Part shown: positions 48,020-56,520 of the stretch, piece by piece
Layout: every line of letters begins with the position of its first letter
Position numbering within the stretch: the stretch's first letter is position 1
The notes under the pieces: model-generated
Told to the model about the DNA's origin: nothing
Seen by the model: the letters and a program-made list of their open reading frames with translations, nothing else
Databases searched by the model: none
NCBI RefSeq assembly: GCF_030518155.1
Contig: NZ_JAULRU010000583.1
Coordinates: 156,964 to 220,963, forward strand
Direction: 5' to 3'
From: Gilvimarinus gilvus
Lineage (GTDB): Bacteria > Pseudomonadota > Gammaproteobacteria > Pseudomonadales > Cellvibrionaceae
DNA: 64,000 nt
Program-made: the position numbers and the translations under genes

Positions 48020-49468
48020 GTGCAAACATTTTACTGGCACGACTACGAAACCTGGGGTGAGGTGCCCGCCATTGACCGGCCCAGCCAATTTGCGGGTGTG
48101 CGCACAGACCTCGAGCTAAACCCCATCGGCGAGCCGCTGATGATTTACTGCCGCCCGCCGGAGGATTTACTGCCCAAGCCCATGGCCTGTTTGGTGACGG
48201 GTTTGACGCCACAAAAGGCCGCACAGGAAGGGCTCAGTGAGCGCGACTTTATCGGCCGGATTCATCAAGAGTTGGCCGTAGCCGGCACGTGCGGAGTGGG
48301 CTATAACTCTATTCGGTTTGACGATGAAGTGACCCGCTACAGCCTTTATCGCAATTTCTACGATCCCTATGAGCGCGAATGGAAGGCGGGCAACTCCCGT
48401 TGGGATATTATCGATGTGGTGCGTATGACCCGGGCGCTGCGCCCAGAGGGCATCGAATGGCCCAACTATGATGACGGCACGCCCTGCTTCAAGCTCGAGG
48501 CATTAACGGCGGCAAATAACCTTGAGCACGGCGCCGCGCACGATGCGCTAAGCGATGTATATGCCACTATCGCCCTGGCGCGACTGGTTAAACAGCGCCA
48601 GCCCAAGTTGTTTGAATACGCCTTCAAGCTGCGTAATAAGCAGTTTGTAGGGCGCCAACTGGACATAGAGACACTTAAACCGGTGCTGCATATTTCCTCT
48701 ATGTTCCCGTCCGCGCAGGGCAACTGCGCTCTGATGGTGCCTCTGGCCTATCACCCCAAAAACAAAAATAGCGTCATCGCCTTTAACTTGGCGCAGTCCC
48801 CCAAGTTGCTGCTAGACGAATCGCCCGAGGCGCTGGCAGAGCGCCTATTTGTGGCATCAAAAGATCTGCCAGAGGGTACTGAGCGCCTGGCGTTAAAAGA
48901 AATACACCTGAATAAATCGCCCATGGTGTTGCCGGTCGCCATGCTGGATGAGTCGGTCGAGCGCAGACTGGGGCTTGATCGCACACAATGCGAACGACAC
49001 TGGCAAGAGTTTAAAAGCTTAACGTTGGTGGAGATGACGGCATTGCGTGCCAAACTGGCACAGTTGTATCAGATGAGTCGCTTCGAGCCGCGCACTGATG
49101 TCGATGCAATGTTATATGACGGTTTTCTCGACGACCACGACAAAGCTTTGGCGCGAAAAGTTCGGGATGCGGCGCCTGCAACCTTGGCCTCTGGTCAGTT
49201 CGACTTCCACGATGAAAGGTTGGCGGAGTTGTTATGGCGCTACCGTGCCCGTAATTTCCCGGCAACTCTAAGCGAGAATGATCTGCGGCGCTGGCGCCAG
49301 TTTTGCCGGCAGCGCTTAACCGATCCGGCCGCTGGCGCCGATTTGGTGATAGAGGGTTTTGAGTCTGAGCTTGCCCGAATGCAGAGTGAATGTAGCGCCA
49401 AACAACAGCGAGTGCTGCAGGCTGTGAATGAATGGGGGCAGGGCTTGTTGGCGCAAGCGCAAACTTAG
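48020..49468 (+). CDS. sbcB: Exodeoxyribonuclease I
   Basis: 482 aa. It starts QTFYWHDYETWGEVPAIDRP, with the first catalytic Asp and Glu of the DnaQ-like 3'-5' exonuclease. HGAAHDALSDVYATIALARL holds the exo III His-Asp motif. The SH3-like and C-terminal helical domains of ExoI follow (residues ~200-480). It degrades single-stranded DNA 3' to 5' and interacts with SSB. It is divergent from the carbonic anhydrase gene (94-nt gap). Confidence 0.96.
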   Translation: MQTFYWHDYETWGEVPAIDRPSQFAGVRTDLELNPIGEPLMIYCRPPEDLLPKPMACLVTGLTPQKAAQEGLSERDFIGRIHQELAVAGTCGVGYNSIRFDDEVTRYSLYRNFYDPYEREWKAGNSRWDIIDVVRMTRALRPEGIEWPNYDDGTPCFKLEALTAANNLEHGAAHDALSDVYATIALARLVKQRQPKLFEYAFKLRNKQFVGRQLDIETLKPVLHISSMFPSAQGNCALMVPLAYHPKNKNSVIAFNLAQSPKLLLDESPEALAERLFVASKDLPEGTERLALKEIHLNKSPMVLPVAMLDESVERRLGLDRTQCERHWQEFKSLTLVEMTALRAKLAQLYQMSRFEPRTDVDAMLYDGFLDDHDKALARKVRDAAPATLASGQFDFHDERLAELLWRYRARNFPATLSENDLRRWRQFCRQRLTDPAAGADLVIEGFESELARMQSECSAKQQRVLQAVNEWGQGLLAQAQT

Positions 49469-49779
49469 ACGCCAAGGCGTGCGGTGAGCTTAAGCGGTGC
49501 CGATTGAGTGGCTAAGGTATGCTTCAAGTTCACGCCAGATATCGTGATGCTTCGGCAATGAGATTGCTGCAAGTGGCTGCTAGTCTATTGTTTATCCACA
49601 GTGGTAACAGGCAAACGTAAAGACGGGTGGGGAGTGTGTAATTTGGTGACATTGGTGTGGGAATTGTGCGCGTTTGTCTGTACAATTCTCCGCGCTCATA
49701 ACGGGCTTGCGCAAAATATGCGCAGCTAGCGTTTGACCCGGGCACAGTTAGAGAATTGTTATCAATTTAGGAGCAGAGT
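49469..49779. other. Intergenic region upstream of argG
   Basis: 311 nt without a gene. It contains TGCGCA-AAAT-ATGCGCA, a small palindrome near 49708-49724, and the argG ribosome site (TTAGGAG). A possible -10 TACAAT at 49681 has no well-spaced -35. No clear ArgR operator was recognised. Confidence 0.5.
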
Positions 49780-51000
49780 ATGTCATCCATCAACAAAGTT
49801 GTACTGGCCTATTCCGGTGGCCTCGATACCTCCGTGATCGTTAAATGGCTGCAGGAAACTTACAACTGTGAAGTGGTGACGTTTACCGCCGACATCGGTC
49901 AAGGTGAGGAAGTAGAGCCCGCACGTGCCAAGGCTGAAGCTTTGGGAGTCAAAGAAATCTACATTGACGACCTGCGCGAAGAGTTTGTGCGTGATTTTGT
50001 TTTTCCCATGTTTCGCGCAAACACCATTTACGAAGGCGAATACCTGCTGGGTACCTCGATTGCCCGCCCGCTGATTTCCAAACGTTTGATTGAAATCGCC
50101 AACGAAACCGGCGCTGATGCCATCTCGCACGGTGCTACCGGTAAAGGTAACGATCAGGTTCGTTTCGAGTTGGGTGCCTACGCTCTTAAGCCCGGTATTC
50201 AGGTCATTGCGCCCTGGCGCGAGTGGGATTTGACCTCTCGCGAAACGCTGATGGCTTACTGTGAAGAGCACAATATTCCGGTAGACTTTTCCTCCAAGAA
50301 GAAAAAGTCGCCCTATTCCATGGACGCCAACCTGCTTCACATTTCCTACGAAGGCGGTGTGCTGGAAGACCCCTGGACCGAAGCCGAAGAAGACATGTGG
50401 CGCTGGAGTGTGTCACCTGAAGCGGCGCCCGATGTGGCGACCTACATCGACCTGACCTTTGAAAAGGGCGATATTGTCGCGATCGATGGCGAGCGTTTGA
50501 GCCCGGCTGAAGTGTTGGCCAAGCTGAATAAGCTCGGTGGTGACAACGGTATTGGCCGTCTCGACATCGTGGAAAACCGTTATGTGGGTATGAAGTCACG
50601 CGGCTGTTACGAAACACCAGGCGGCACCATTATTTTGAAGGCGCACCGTGCCATTGAGTCCATCACACTGGATCGTGAAGTGGCGCACCTGAAAGACAGT
50701 CTGATGCCGAAGTACGCCGAGCTGATTTACAACGGCTACTGGTGGAGCCCTGAGCGTCAGTTGTTACAAAACGTCATCGACGAATCACAAGAGCCGGTAA
50801 ACGGCGACGTACGCTTAAAGCTGTACAAGGGCGGTGTACACGTGGTTGGTCGTCGTTCAGACGATAGCCTGTTTGATGAGAACATCGCGACTTTTGAAGA
50901 CGACGCCGGCGCCTACGATCAAAAAGATGCCGAGGGCTTTATCAAGCTCAACGCGCTGCGTATGCGTATCGCCGCCAATAAAGGCCGCAAGCTGCTTTAA
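49780..51000 (+). CDS. argG: Argininosuccinate synthase
   Basis: 406 aa of the type I family. The ATP-pyrophosphatase loop [20 protein letters not shown] is at the N-terminus; [20 protein letters not shown] and [20 protein letters not shown] are further signatures. It joins citrulline and aspartate in arginine synthesis. It stands alone, not with other arg genes. Confidence 0.98.
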   Translation: MSSINKVVLAYSGGLDTSVIVKWLQETYNCEVVTFTADIGQGEEVEPARAKAEALGVKEIYIDDLREEFVRDFVFPMFRANTIYEGEYLLGTSIARPLISKRLIEIANETGADAISHGATGKGNDQVRFELGAYALKPGIQVIAPWREWDLTSRETLMAYCEEHNIPVDFSSKKKKSPYSMDANLLHISYEGGVLEDPWTEAEEDMWRWSVSPEAAPDVATYIDLTFEKGDIVAIDGERLSPAEVLAKLNKLGGDNGIGRLDIVENRYVGMKSRGCYETPGGTIILKAHRAIESITLDREVAHLKDSLMPKYAELIYNGYWWSPERQLLQNVIDESQEPVNGDVRLKLYKGGVHVVGRRSDDSLFDENIATFEDDAGAYDQKDAEGFIKLNALRMRIAANKGRKLL

Positions 51001-51085
51001 TGTGCTTCGGGTCTGAGCGTATTCAGGCCCAAATCAGCTGCCAGTTATCCTCGTCGCGATTACGACGCTGGTGTTTGTACTATAG

Positions 51086-51099
51086 TTGATAGAAATCAA
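51086..51099. promoter_or_regulatory. FNR/Anr box upstream of the cco operon
   Basis: TTGATAGAAATCAA is a perfect match to the FNR/Anr consensus TTGAT-N4-ATCAA. It lies 120 nt before the ccoN start. This predicts induction of cbb3 oxidase under low oxygen by Anr/Fnr; the regulator gene is not in the window. Confidence 0.9.
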
Positions 51100-51218
51100 G
51101 TCTTGACGGCCAAGGGTGTCGCACAATCGCACCTATTGGCCGTAGAACGCCTTGCGCGTCACCTCTAATAACAATATTCAAACAAATTGTGTTTTTGCCA
51201 ACAAATAGGGAAGGTCCT

Positions 51219-52667
51219 ATGAGTAGTAACCTAGTTGCGGCGGGAGATCACCCGGTGTATGACTATAAAGTCGTACGTCAGTTCGCAATCATGACCATTG
51301 TCTGGGGAATAGTGGGCATGGGTGTCGGTGTATTAATCGCCGCCCAACTGTACTGGCCCGAGCTTAACGATATCTTTCAGCCTTACACGCACTTCGGTCG
51401 TTTGCGTCCGCTGCATACCAATGCCGTGATCTTTGCATTTGGCGGCTGCGCCTTGTTCGGTACCTCCTATTACGTAGTGCAGCGCACTTGTCAGGCAAAA
51501 CTGTGGGGTGGCTGGTTGGTGCCCTTTACTTTTTGGGGGTGGCAACTGGTGATTGTGCTCGCGGCTATTACTCTGCCTCTGGGTTACACCTCCGCCAAAG
51601 AGTACGCCGAACTCGAGTGGCCAATCGATATCCTCATTACACTGGTGTGGGTGTCTTACGCCGTGGTTTTCTTTGGCACCATCGTGAAGCGCAAAACCTC
51701 GCACATTTACGTCGCCAACTGGTTCTACGGTGGGTTTATTCTCACGGTGGCGGTATTGCACGTGGTGAACAGTGCGGCGATTCCGGTTTCCTGGATGAAG
51801 TCTTACTCCGCGTACGCCGGTGCCGCGGATGCGATGGTGCAGTGGTGGTACGGCCACAACGCGGTAGGCTTCTTTTTAACCGCCGGTTTCCTCGGCATGA
51901 TGTACTACTTCGTGCCTAAGCAGGCGGACCGTCCGGTTTACTCCTACCAGTTATCGATCGTGCATTTTTGGGCGCTGATCTCTATCTATATTTGGGCCGG
52001 TGCTCACCATCTGCATTACTCTGCACTCCCCGATTGGGCCCAGAGCCTGGGTATGGTGATGTCACTGATCCTGTTGGCGCCGTCCTGGGGCGGTATGATC
52101 AACGGTATTATGACTCTGTCGGGCGCCTGGCATAAGCTGCGCACTGACCCGACGTTGCGCTTTTTGGTGGTGTCTCTGTCCTTCTACGGCATGTCTACCT
52201 TTGAAGGTCCCATGATGTCGATCAAAACCGTCAACGCGTTAAGCCATAATACGGACTGGACCATTGGCCACGTGCATTCTGGCGCTCTGGGTTGGGTGGC
52301 TATGATTTCTATCGGTGCTATCTATCACCTGTTGCCAATTTTGTACGGTCGCAAGGATATGCACAGTGTGAAATGGATCAATATCCACTTTTGGCTGGCG
52401 ACCATTGGTACCGTGCTCTACATCGCCTCTATGTGGGTAAATGGCATTATGCAAGGTTTGATGTGGCGCGCCTTTAACAACGACGGCACCTTGACCTACA
52501 GTTTTATCGAAGCGGTGCAGGCGAGCTACCCTGGCTACTTCGTTCGATTCCTGGGTGGGGCGTTCTTCCTCGCAGGTATGTTGTTAATGGCTTACAACGC
52601 CTTCAAAACAGCACAAAACGCCGGCGAGGCTGCAACTGAAGCCAACGCTGAGCCACAAGCGGTATAA
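51219..52667 (+). CDS. ccoN: cbb3-type cytochrome c oxidase subunit I
   Basis: 482 aa from the ATG at 51219 (GGGAAGG ribosome site); an in-frame GTG ten codons earlier is rejected. It has 12 membrane helices and the haem-copper ligands: [50 protein letters not shown], and [20 protein letters not shown]. It binds haem b, haem b3 and CuB and reduces oxygen with proton pumping. First gene of ccoNOQP. Confidence 0.98.
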   Translation: MSSNLVAAGDHPVYDYKVVRQFAIMTIVWGIVGMGVGVLIAAQLYWPELNDIFQPYTHFGRLRPLHTNAVIFAFGGCALFGTSYYVVQRTCQAKLWGGWLVPFTFWGWQLVIVLAAITLPLGYTSAKEYAELEWPIDILITLVWVSYAVVFFGTIVKRKTSHIYVANWFYGGFILTVAVLHVVNSAAIPVSWMKSYSAYAGAADAMVQWWYGHNAVGFFLTAGFLGMMYYFVPKQADRPVYSYQLSIVHFWALISIYIWAGAHHLHYSALPDWAQSLGMVMSLILLAPSWGGMINGIMTLSGAWHKLRTDPTLRFLVVSLSFYGMSTFEGPMMSIKTVNALSHNTDWTIGHVHSGALGWVAMISIGAIYHLLPILYGRKDMHSVKWINIHFWLATIGTVLYIASMWVNGIMQGLMWRAFNNDGTLTYSFIEAVQASYPGYFVRFLGGAFFLAGMLLMAYNAFKTAQNAGEAATEANAEPQAV

Positions 52668-52679
52668 GGGGGCCGGACT

Positions 52680-53291
52680 GTGAAAAATCACGATTTAGTC
52701 GAAAAAAATATTGGCCTGATGACTGTACTGGTGGTCATCGCCATCAGTTTTGGTGGCTTGGTGGAAATTGTTCCCCAGTTCTTTCTCAAAGAAACCACGG
52801 AGCCTGTGGCTGGCCTGAAGCCGCTGCCGCCGCTTGAGCTAGAAGGGCGCGATATATACATCCGTGAGGGCTGTCACGTGTGTCATACGCAAATGGTTCG
52901 CCCACTGCGCGCGGAAGTGGAGCGCTACGGCCACTACTCGGTAGCCGGGGAGTCTGTGTACGAGCACCCGTTCCTATGGGGTTCTAAACGCACCGGCCCG
53001 GACTTGGCCCGTGTTGGCGGTCGCTACTCGGATGATTGGCACAAAGTGCACTTATTCGACCCGCGCATCGTTGTTCCTGAGTCGAATATGCCCGCTTTCC
53101 CCTGGCTTTATGACAATAAGCTAGACGGCAAGCACACCGAAAACAAAATGCGCGCTATGCGCAAAGTGGGTGTTCCCTACACCGATGAAGATATTGAAGG
53201 CGCCGGTGATAAGGTTAAGGGCGTGACCGAAATGGACGCATTGGTGGCTTATTTGCAGCAATTGGGTACGCTCCTGCAGGAGAAGCGCTAA
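52680..53291 (+). CDS. ccoO: cbb3-type cytochrome c oxidase subunit II (monohaem)
   Basis: 203 aa, GTG start with AAGGGGG before it. One N-terminal membrane anchor, then the haem c site [20 protein letters not shown] and [20 protein letters not shown], with the axial Met likely in [11 protein letters not shown]. It passes electrons from CcoP to CcoN. It begins 12 nt after ccoN and ends 2 nt before ccoQ. Confidence 0.97.
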   Translation: MKNHDLVEKNIGLMTVLVVIAISFGGLVEIVPQFFLKETTEPVAGLKPLPPLELEGRDIYIREGCHVCHTQMVRPLRAEVERYGHYSVAGESVYEHPFLWGSKRTGPDLARVGGRYSDDWHKVHLFDPRIVVPESNMPAFPWLYDNKLDGKHTENKMRAMRKVGVPYTDEDIEGAGDKVKGVTEMDALVAYLQQLGTLLQEKR

Positions 53292-53293
53292 CC

Positions 53294-53494
53294 ATGGATA
53301 AAGGGACACTGGGAGCAATCAGCACTGTCATGATGGCAATTGCCTTTGCAGGCGTTTGCTGGTGGGCCTTTGCTCCTAAGCGGCGCAAGCGATTTGATGA
53401 CGCTGCCAATCTGCCCTTTGCCGATGAACAAAGCAACGAACAAAAGAAAGAAGAACCGAATTCATCGACCGATGATGTAGCAAGGCGGAATTGA
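53294..53494 (+). CDS. ccoQ: cbb3-type oxidase small subunit CcoQ
   Basis: 66 aa with one membrane helix (TVMMAIAFAGVCWWAFAPKR) and a charged tail, the FixQ/CcoQ pattern. It stabilises the oxidase and CcoP assembly. It sits between ccoO and ccoP, with gaps of 2 nt on each side. Confidence 0.94.
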   Translation: MDKGTLGAISTVMMAIAFAGVCWWAFAPKRRKRFDDAANLPFADEQSNEQKKEEPNSSTDDVARRN

Positions 53495-53496
53495 TT

Positions 53497-54411
53497 ATGA
53501 GTACTTTTTGGAGCCTTTGGATTATCGGCCTGACCCTGATCAACATGGCGTTGGTATTGTGGGTACTACTGGCCAATCGCAAGGTGGCGGTGCGTGATGA
53601 TGAGACGCCGGAAAACCGCACCACAGGGCATGTCTACGATGGCATTGAAGAATACGATAACCCCTTGCCACGCTGGTGGTTCAAGATGTTTATCGCTACC
53701 TTCATCTTCGCCGCAGTTTATCTGATTATTTATCCGGGCATGGGCAGTTTTAAGGGCTTATACCCAGGTGGTTGGACACAGGAGTTAGAACTGGAGCGTC
53801 ATCAGCAGCAAGCCGACGCTCGCTACGCCGAGCAGTTTGGTGAATACAATGCCATGCCTATTGAACAGTTGGCGCAAGATCAGCAAGCCATGAAAATGGG
53901 CTTGCGTCTGTTTGCCAATAACTGTGCGGTGTGTCACGGCGCTGATGGCGGTGGTAACTACGGCTTCCCCAACCTGACCGATAGCGACTGGATTTGGGGC
54001 GGCAGTCCGGAGCAAATTAAGCAATCCATCGTGCAAGGGCGTAAAGCCGTGATGCCACCTTGGGCCGCAATCTTAGGCGATGAAGGTATTGCTGAAACGA
54101 CTGAATATGTACTGAGCTTGTCAGACCGTGACCACAAGGCAGAGATGGCTGAGCGCGGAGCCGAGCATTATAAACGCAACTGTGTCGCCTGCCATGGCGC
54201 TGACGGTACGGGCAACCCCATGCTGGGTGCACCTAATTTGACCGACGATATTTGGCTGTACAGTGGTGAGCCCAGTGGTATTCGCACCACATTGCGTGAA
54301 GGCCGCAACGGCGTCATGCCAGCGCAAAAAGATTTGCTGAAAGAAAGCCGTATCCATTTGTTGGCGGCTTATGTTTACAGTTTGTCCCAGCCTTACGAGG
54401 CTCAGGAGTAA
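53497..54411 (+). CDS. ccoP: cbb3-type cytochrome c oxidase subunit III (dihaem)
   Basis: 304 aa from the ATG at 53497 (AAGGCGG ribosome site), not the TTG two codons upstream. Two N-terminal helices flank YDGIEEYDNPLPRWWFKMF, the CcoP hallmark. Two cytochrome c domains follow, with FANNCAVCHGADGGGNYGFP and NCVACHGADGTGNPMLGAPN; the axial Met residues lie in KAVMPPWAA and NGVMPAQ. It accepts electrons from cytochrome c. Confidence 0.97.
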   Translation: MSTFWSLWIIGLTLINMALVLWVLLANRKVAVRDDETPENRTTGHVYDGIEEYDNPLPRWWFKMFIATFIFAAVYLIIYPGMGSFKGLYPGGWTQELELERHQQQADARYAEQFGEYNAMPIEQLAQDQQAMKMGLRLFANNCAVCHGADGGGNYGFPNLTDSDWIWGGSPEQIKQSIVQGRKAVMPPWAAILGDEGIAETTEYVLSLSDRDHKAEMAERGAEHYKRNCVACHGADGTGNPMLGAPNLTDDIWLYSGEPSGIRTTLREGRNGVMPAQKDLLKESRIHLLAAYVYSLSQPYEAQE

Positions 54412-54440
54412 TCCTGTAGCCTGCGCTTAACTGCGTGCCT

Positions 54441-54485
54441 GCAAGAGGTGCTAGTGGGTAGTAACCCCGGCACCTCGCATCTTGC
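54441..54485 (+). other. Long bulged hairpin between ccoP and ccoG
   Basis: GAGGTGC / GCACCTC pair inside an outer GCAAGA / TCTTGC stem, separated by a 3-nt bulge. No T run follows, so it is more likely an mRNA-processing or stability element than a terminator. It could set the ratio of oxidase subunits to assembly factors. Confidence 0.55.
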
Positions 54486-54508
54486 ACCCCATAGGTCGAG
54501 GAGTCTGT

Positions 54509-55939
54509 GTGAGTCAAGGTAACCCGCATAAATCCCCCAAGGACGATCACGTCGGTGAGGATGGTGTTCGCTACATCAATCTTTACGAGGCGGATGATAA
54601 AGTCTATACCCGGCGCATTACGGGCTTCTATCAAAAATTACGCCGCTATACCGGGTTGCCGCTGATTGCCGGATTTGCGCTGTTGCCCTGGCTGCTGATT
54701 GATGGCCGACCGGCCGTGCTGTTTGACTTACCTGAACGCAAGTTTCACATTTTGTGGACGACATTCTGGCCACACGACGGTATGTATTTGGCCTGGCTAC
54801 TGATCATCAGTGCATTTTTGCTGTTTACCGTTACGGTTTTGGTCGGACGTGTTTGGTGTGGCTTTACTTGCCCACAAACGGTTTGGACGCAAATGTATAT
54901 TTTCGTCGAATACCTGTGTCAGGGTGACCGGAATAAACGCATAAAATTGGATGCGGCGCCTTGGTCAGTCAGTAAGCTGTTGCGCAAGGGCAGTACTTTC
55001 GGGTTGTGGTTGTTGATTGCGTTGGTGACGGCGTTAACGTTTGTGGGCTACTTTGTCCCTATCCGCGATCTTATTGGCGGGCTACTGAGTTTGGATATAC
55101 ATCCGGCGGCGGCATTTTGGGTGTTCTTTTTTACCGCCGCGACCTTTATCAATGCCGGGTTTTTACGGCAGCAAGTGTGCAAGTACATGTGCCCCTATGC
55201 GCGCTTTCAATCGGTTATGTATGACCCAGATACACTAACCGTATTTTATGACTATGTGCGTGGTGAAAAACGTGGACCACGCAAGCCGGGCGATGATTAC
55301 AAGGCCGAGGGTTTGGGTGATTGTATCGATTGCTCCTGGTGCGTTCAGGTGTGCCCGGTGGACATTGATATACGTGATGGTTTGCAATCTGAGTGTATCG
55401 ACTGCGGTCTGTGTGTCGATGCCTGTAATACCGTTATGGATAAAATGGATTACCCCCGTGGCTTGATACGCTTTACCACCGAAGACTCCATTAAACACGG
55501 CAAGGCTCATGTATTGCGTCCGCGCTTTGTTGGCTACCTAATGGTTCTTTTGGTGATGATCAGCGTGTTTGTTTACAACCTATCAACGCGCACGCCCTTG
55601 GGTATGGAGGTGTTGCGCGACCGCGGTGTGCGTATGTACCGCATCAGCGGCAAAGATGTACAAAATGTTTACACCCTGAAAATTAATAATATGGATGGCG
55701 AACCGCATCGTTATACCGTAGAGGTCGCCGGTGATTATCCTTTCCGGGTGCAGGGCTATAAAGCGCTGGAGGTGGAGTCCGGCGAGGTATTTACTTTCCC
55801 GATGCGTGTGGCGGTAGAGCGTAAAGCACTCAAAGATGTTGAAACCAGCGTGACCTTTACGGTGACCGCAATCGACAACGACGCGTTAACCACGCAGCAC
55901 ACAACCAGCTTTATCGGTCCTCAGTTAAGAGATTACTAG
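54509..55939 (+). CDS. ccoG: cbb3 oxidase maturation protein CcoG (RdxA/FixG)
   Basis: 476 aa from GTG 54509, which has GAGGAG 5 nt upstream; a TTG nine codons earlier is rejected. Five membrane helices, WCGFTCPQTVWTQMYIFVEY, and two [4Fe-4S] motifs in CIDCSWCVQVCPVDIDIRDG and CIDCGLCVDACNTVMDKM. The C-terminal ~130 residues are the FixG Ig-like domain. CcoG is a Cu(II) reductase that helps supply Cu(I) to the oxidase. Confidence 0.96.
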   Translation: MSQGNPHKSPKDDHVGEDGVRYINLYEADDKVYTRRITGFYQKLRRYTGLPLIAGFALLPWLLIDGRPAVLFDLPERKFHILWTTFWPHDGMYLAWLLIISAFLLFTVTVLVGRVWCGFTCPQTVWTQMYIFVEYLCQGDRNKRIKLDAAPWSVSKLLRKGSTFGLWLLIALVTALTFVGYFVPIRDLIGGLLSLDIHPAAAFWVFFFTAATFINAGFLRQQVCKYMCPYARFQSVMYDPDTLTVFYDYVRGEKRGPRKPGDDYKAEGLGDCIDCSWCVQVCPVDIDIRDGLQSECIDCGLCVDACNTVMDKMDYPRGLIRFTTEDSIKHGKAHVLRPRFVGYLMVLLVMISVFVYNLSTRTPLGMEVLRDRGVRMYRISGKDVQNVYTLKINNMDGEPHRYTVEVAGDYPFRVQGYKALEVESGEVFTFPMRVAVERKALKDVETSVTFTVTAIDNDALTTQHTTSFIGPQLRDY

Positions 55940-55948
55940 AGAGTTGTC

Positions 55949-56509
55949 ATGACAAATACCGAAGTACAGGGCCAGCCCTGGTATCGTGAGCCCTGGGCTT
56001 GGTTTGTATTAACGCCCCTTATTGTGGTTGTGATTGTGTCCCTGTCGTTTGTTACGGTTGCGGTCAAAAAAGCTGACGACACCGTGATTGATAATTACTA
56101 CAAAGAAGGGCGCATGATTAACCAGTCTTTGGCACAAGACAAGCGCGCCGCCAACTGGCAACTGAGCGTCGATATAAAGTGGTCTTCGCCGCAGGGGCGG
56201 CTTGACCTAGAGCTGCACTCACCGGTTATTCCAGCGCCGCAAGCGTTAACGTTGTGGTTGGATCACCCGTTCGACGAACAGCAAGACTTTACCGTAACCG
56301 CCAAGCAAATCGATGGCTTACGCTACCGGGCGAGTATTCCGGCCAACGATCAGAACTGGTATGTCACTTTGGTTCCGGTTGATGCGCCTAGCCGCAACGA
56401 CGCGCCTTGGCGGCTGAAAGGTGAAATGAATTTTGCCCGGCAACACCAATGGCACTTCGCACCTTCTGCCTCGGCAGCGGGTGTTGCTAACGGCGTCGGC
56501 GAGCAGTAG
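55949..56509 (+). CDS. ccoH: cbb3 oxidase assembly protein CcoH (FixH)
   Basis: 186 aa. A single N-terminal membrane helix (AWFVLTPLIVVVIVSLSFVT) is followed by DNYYKEGRMINQSLAQDKRA, the FixH signature, and an Ig-like periplasmic domain. It interacts with the copper ATPase and assembly intermediates. It starts 9 nt after ccoG and ends 11 nt before ccoI. Confidence 0.92.
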   Translation: MTNTEVQGQPWYREPWAWFVLTPLIVVVIVSLSFVTVAVKKADDTVIDNYYKEGRMINQSLAQDKRAANWQLSVDIKWSSPQGRLDLELHSPVIPAPQALTLWLDHPFDEQQDFTVTAKQIDGLRYRASIPANDQNWYVTLVPVDAPSRNDAPWRLKGEMNFARQHQWHFAPSASAAGVANGVGEQ

Positions 56510-56520
56510 GCGATGCATTA

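Noticed and set aside
49655..49690. Sigma70 promoter for argG around TACAAT
   Set aside because: No -35 hexamer at 16-18 bp spacing; the best TTGTGC is only 11 nt upstream.
51009..51030. Terminator after argG (GGGTCTGA / TCAGGCCC)
   Set aside because: The stem needs a G-T pair and no T run follows, so it was not annotated as a terminator.
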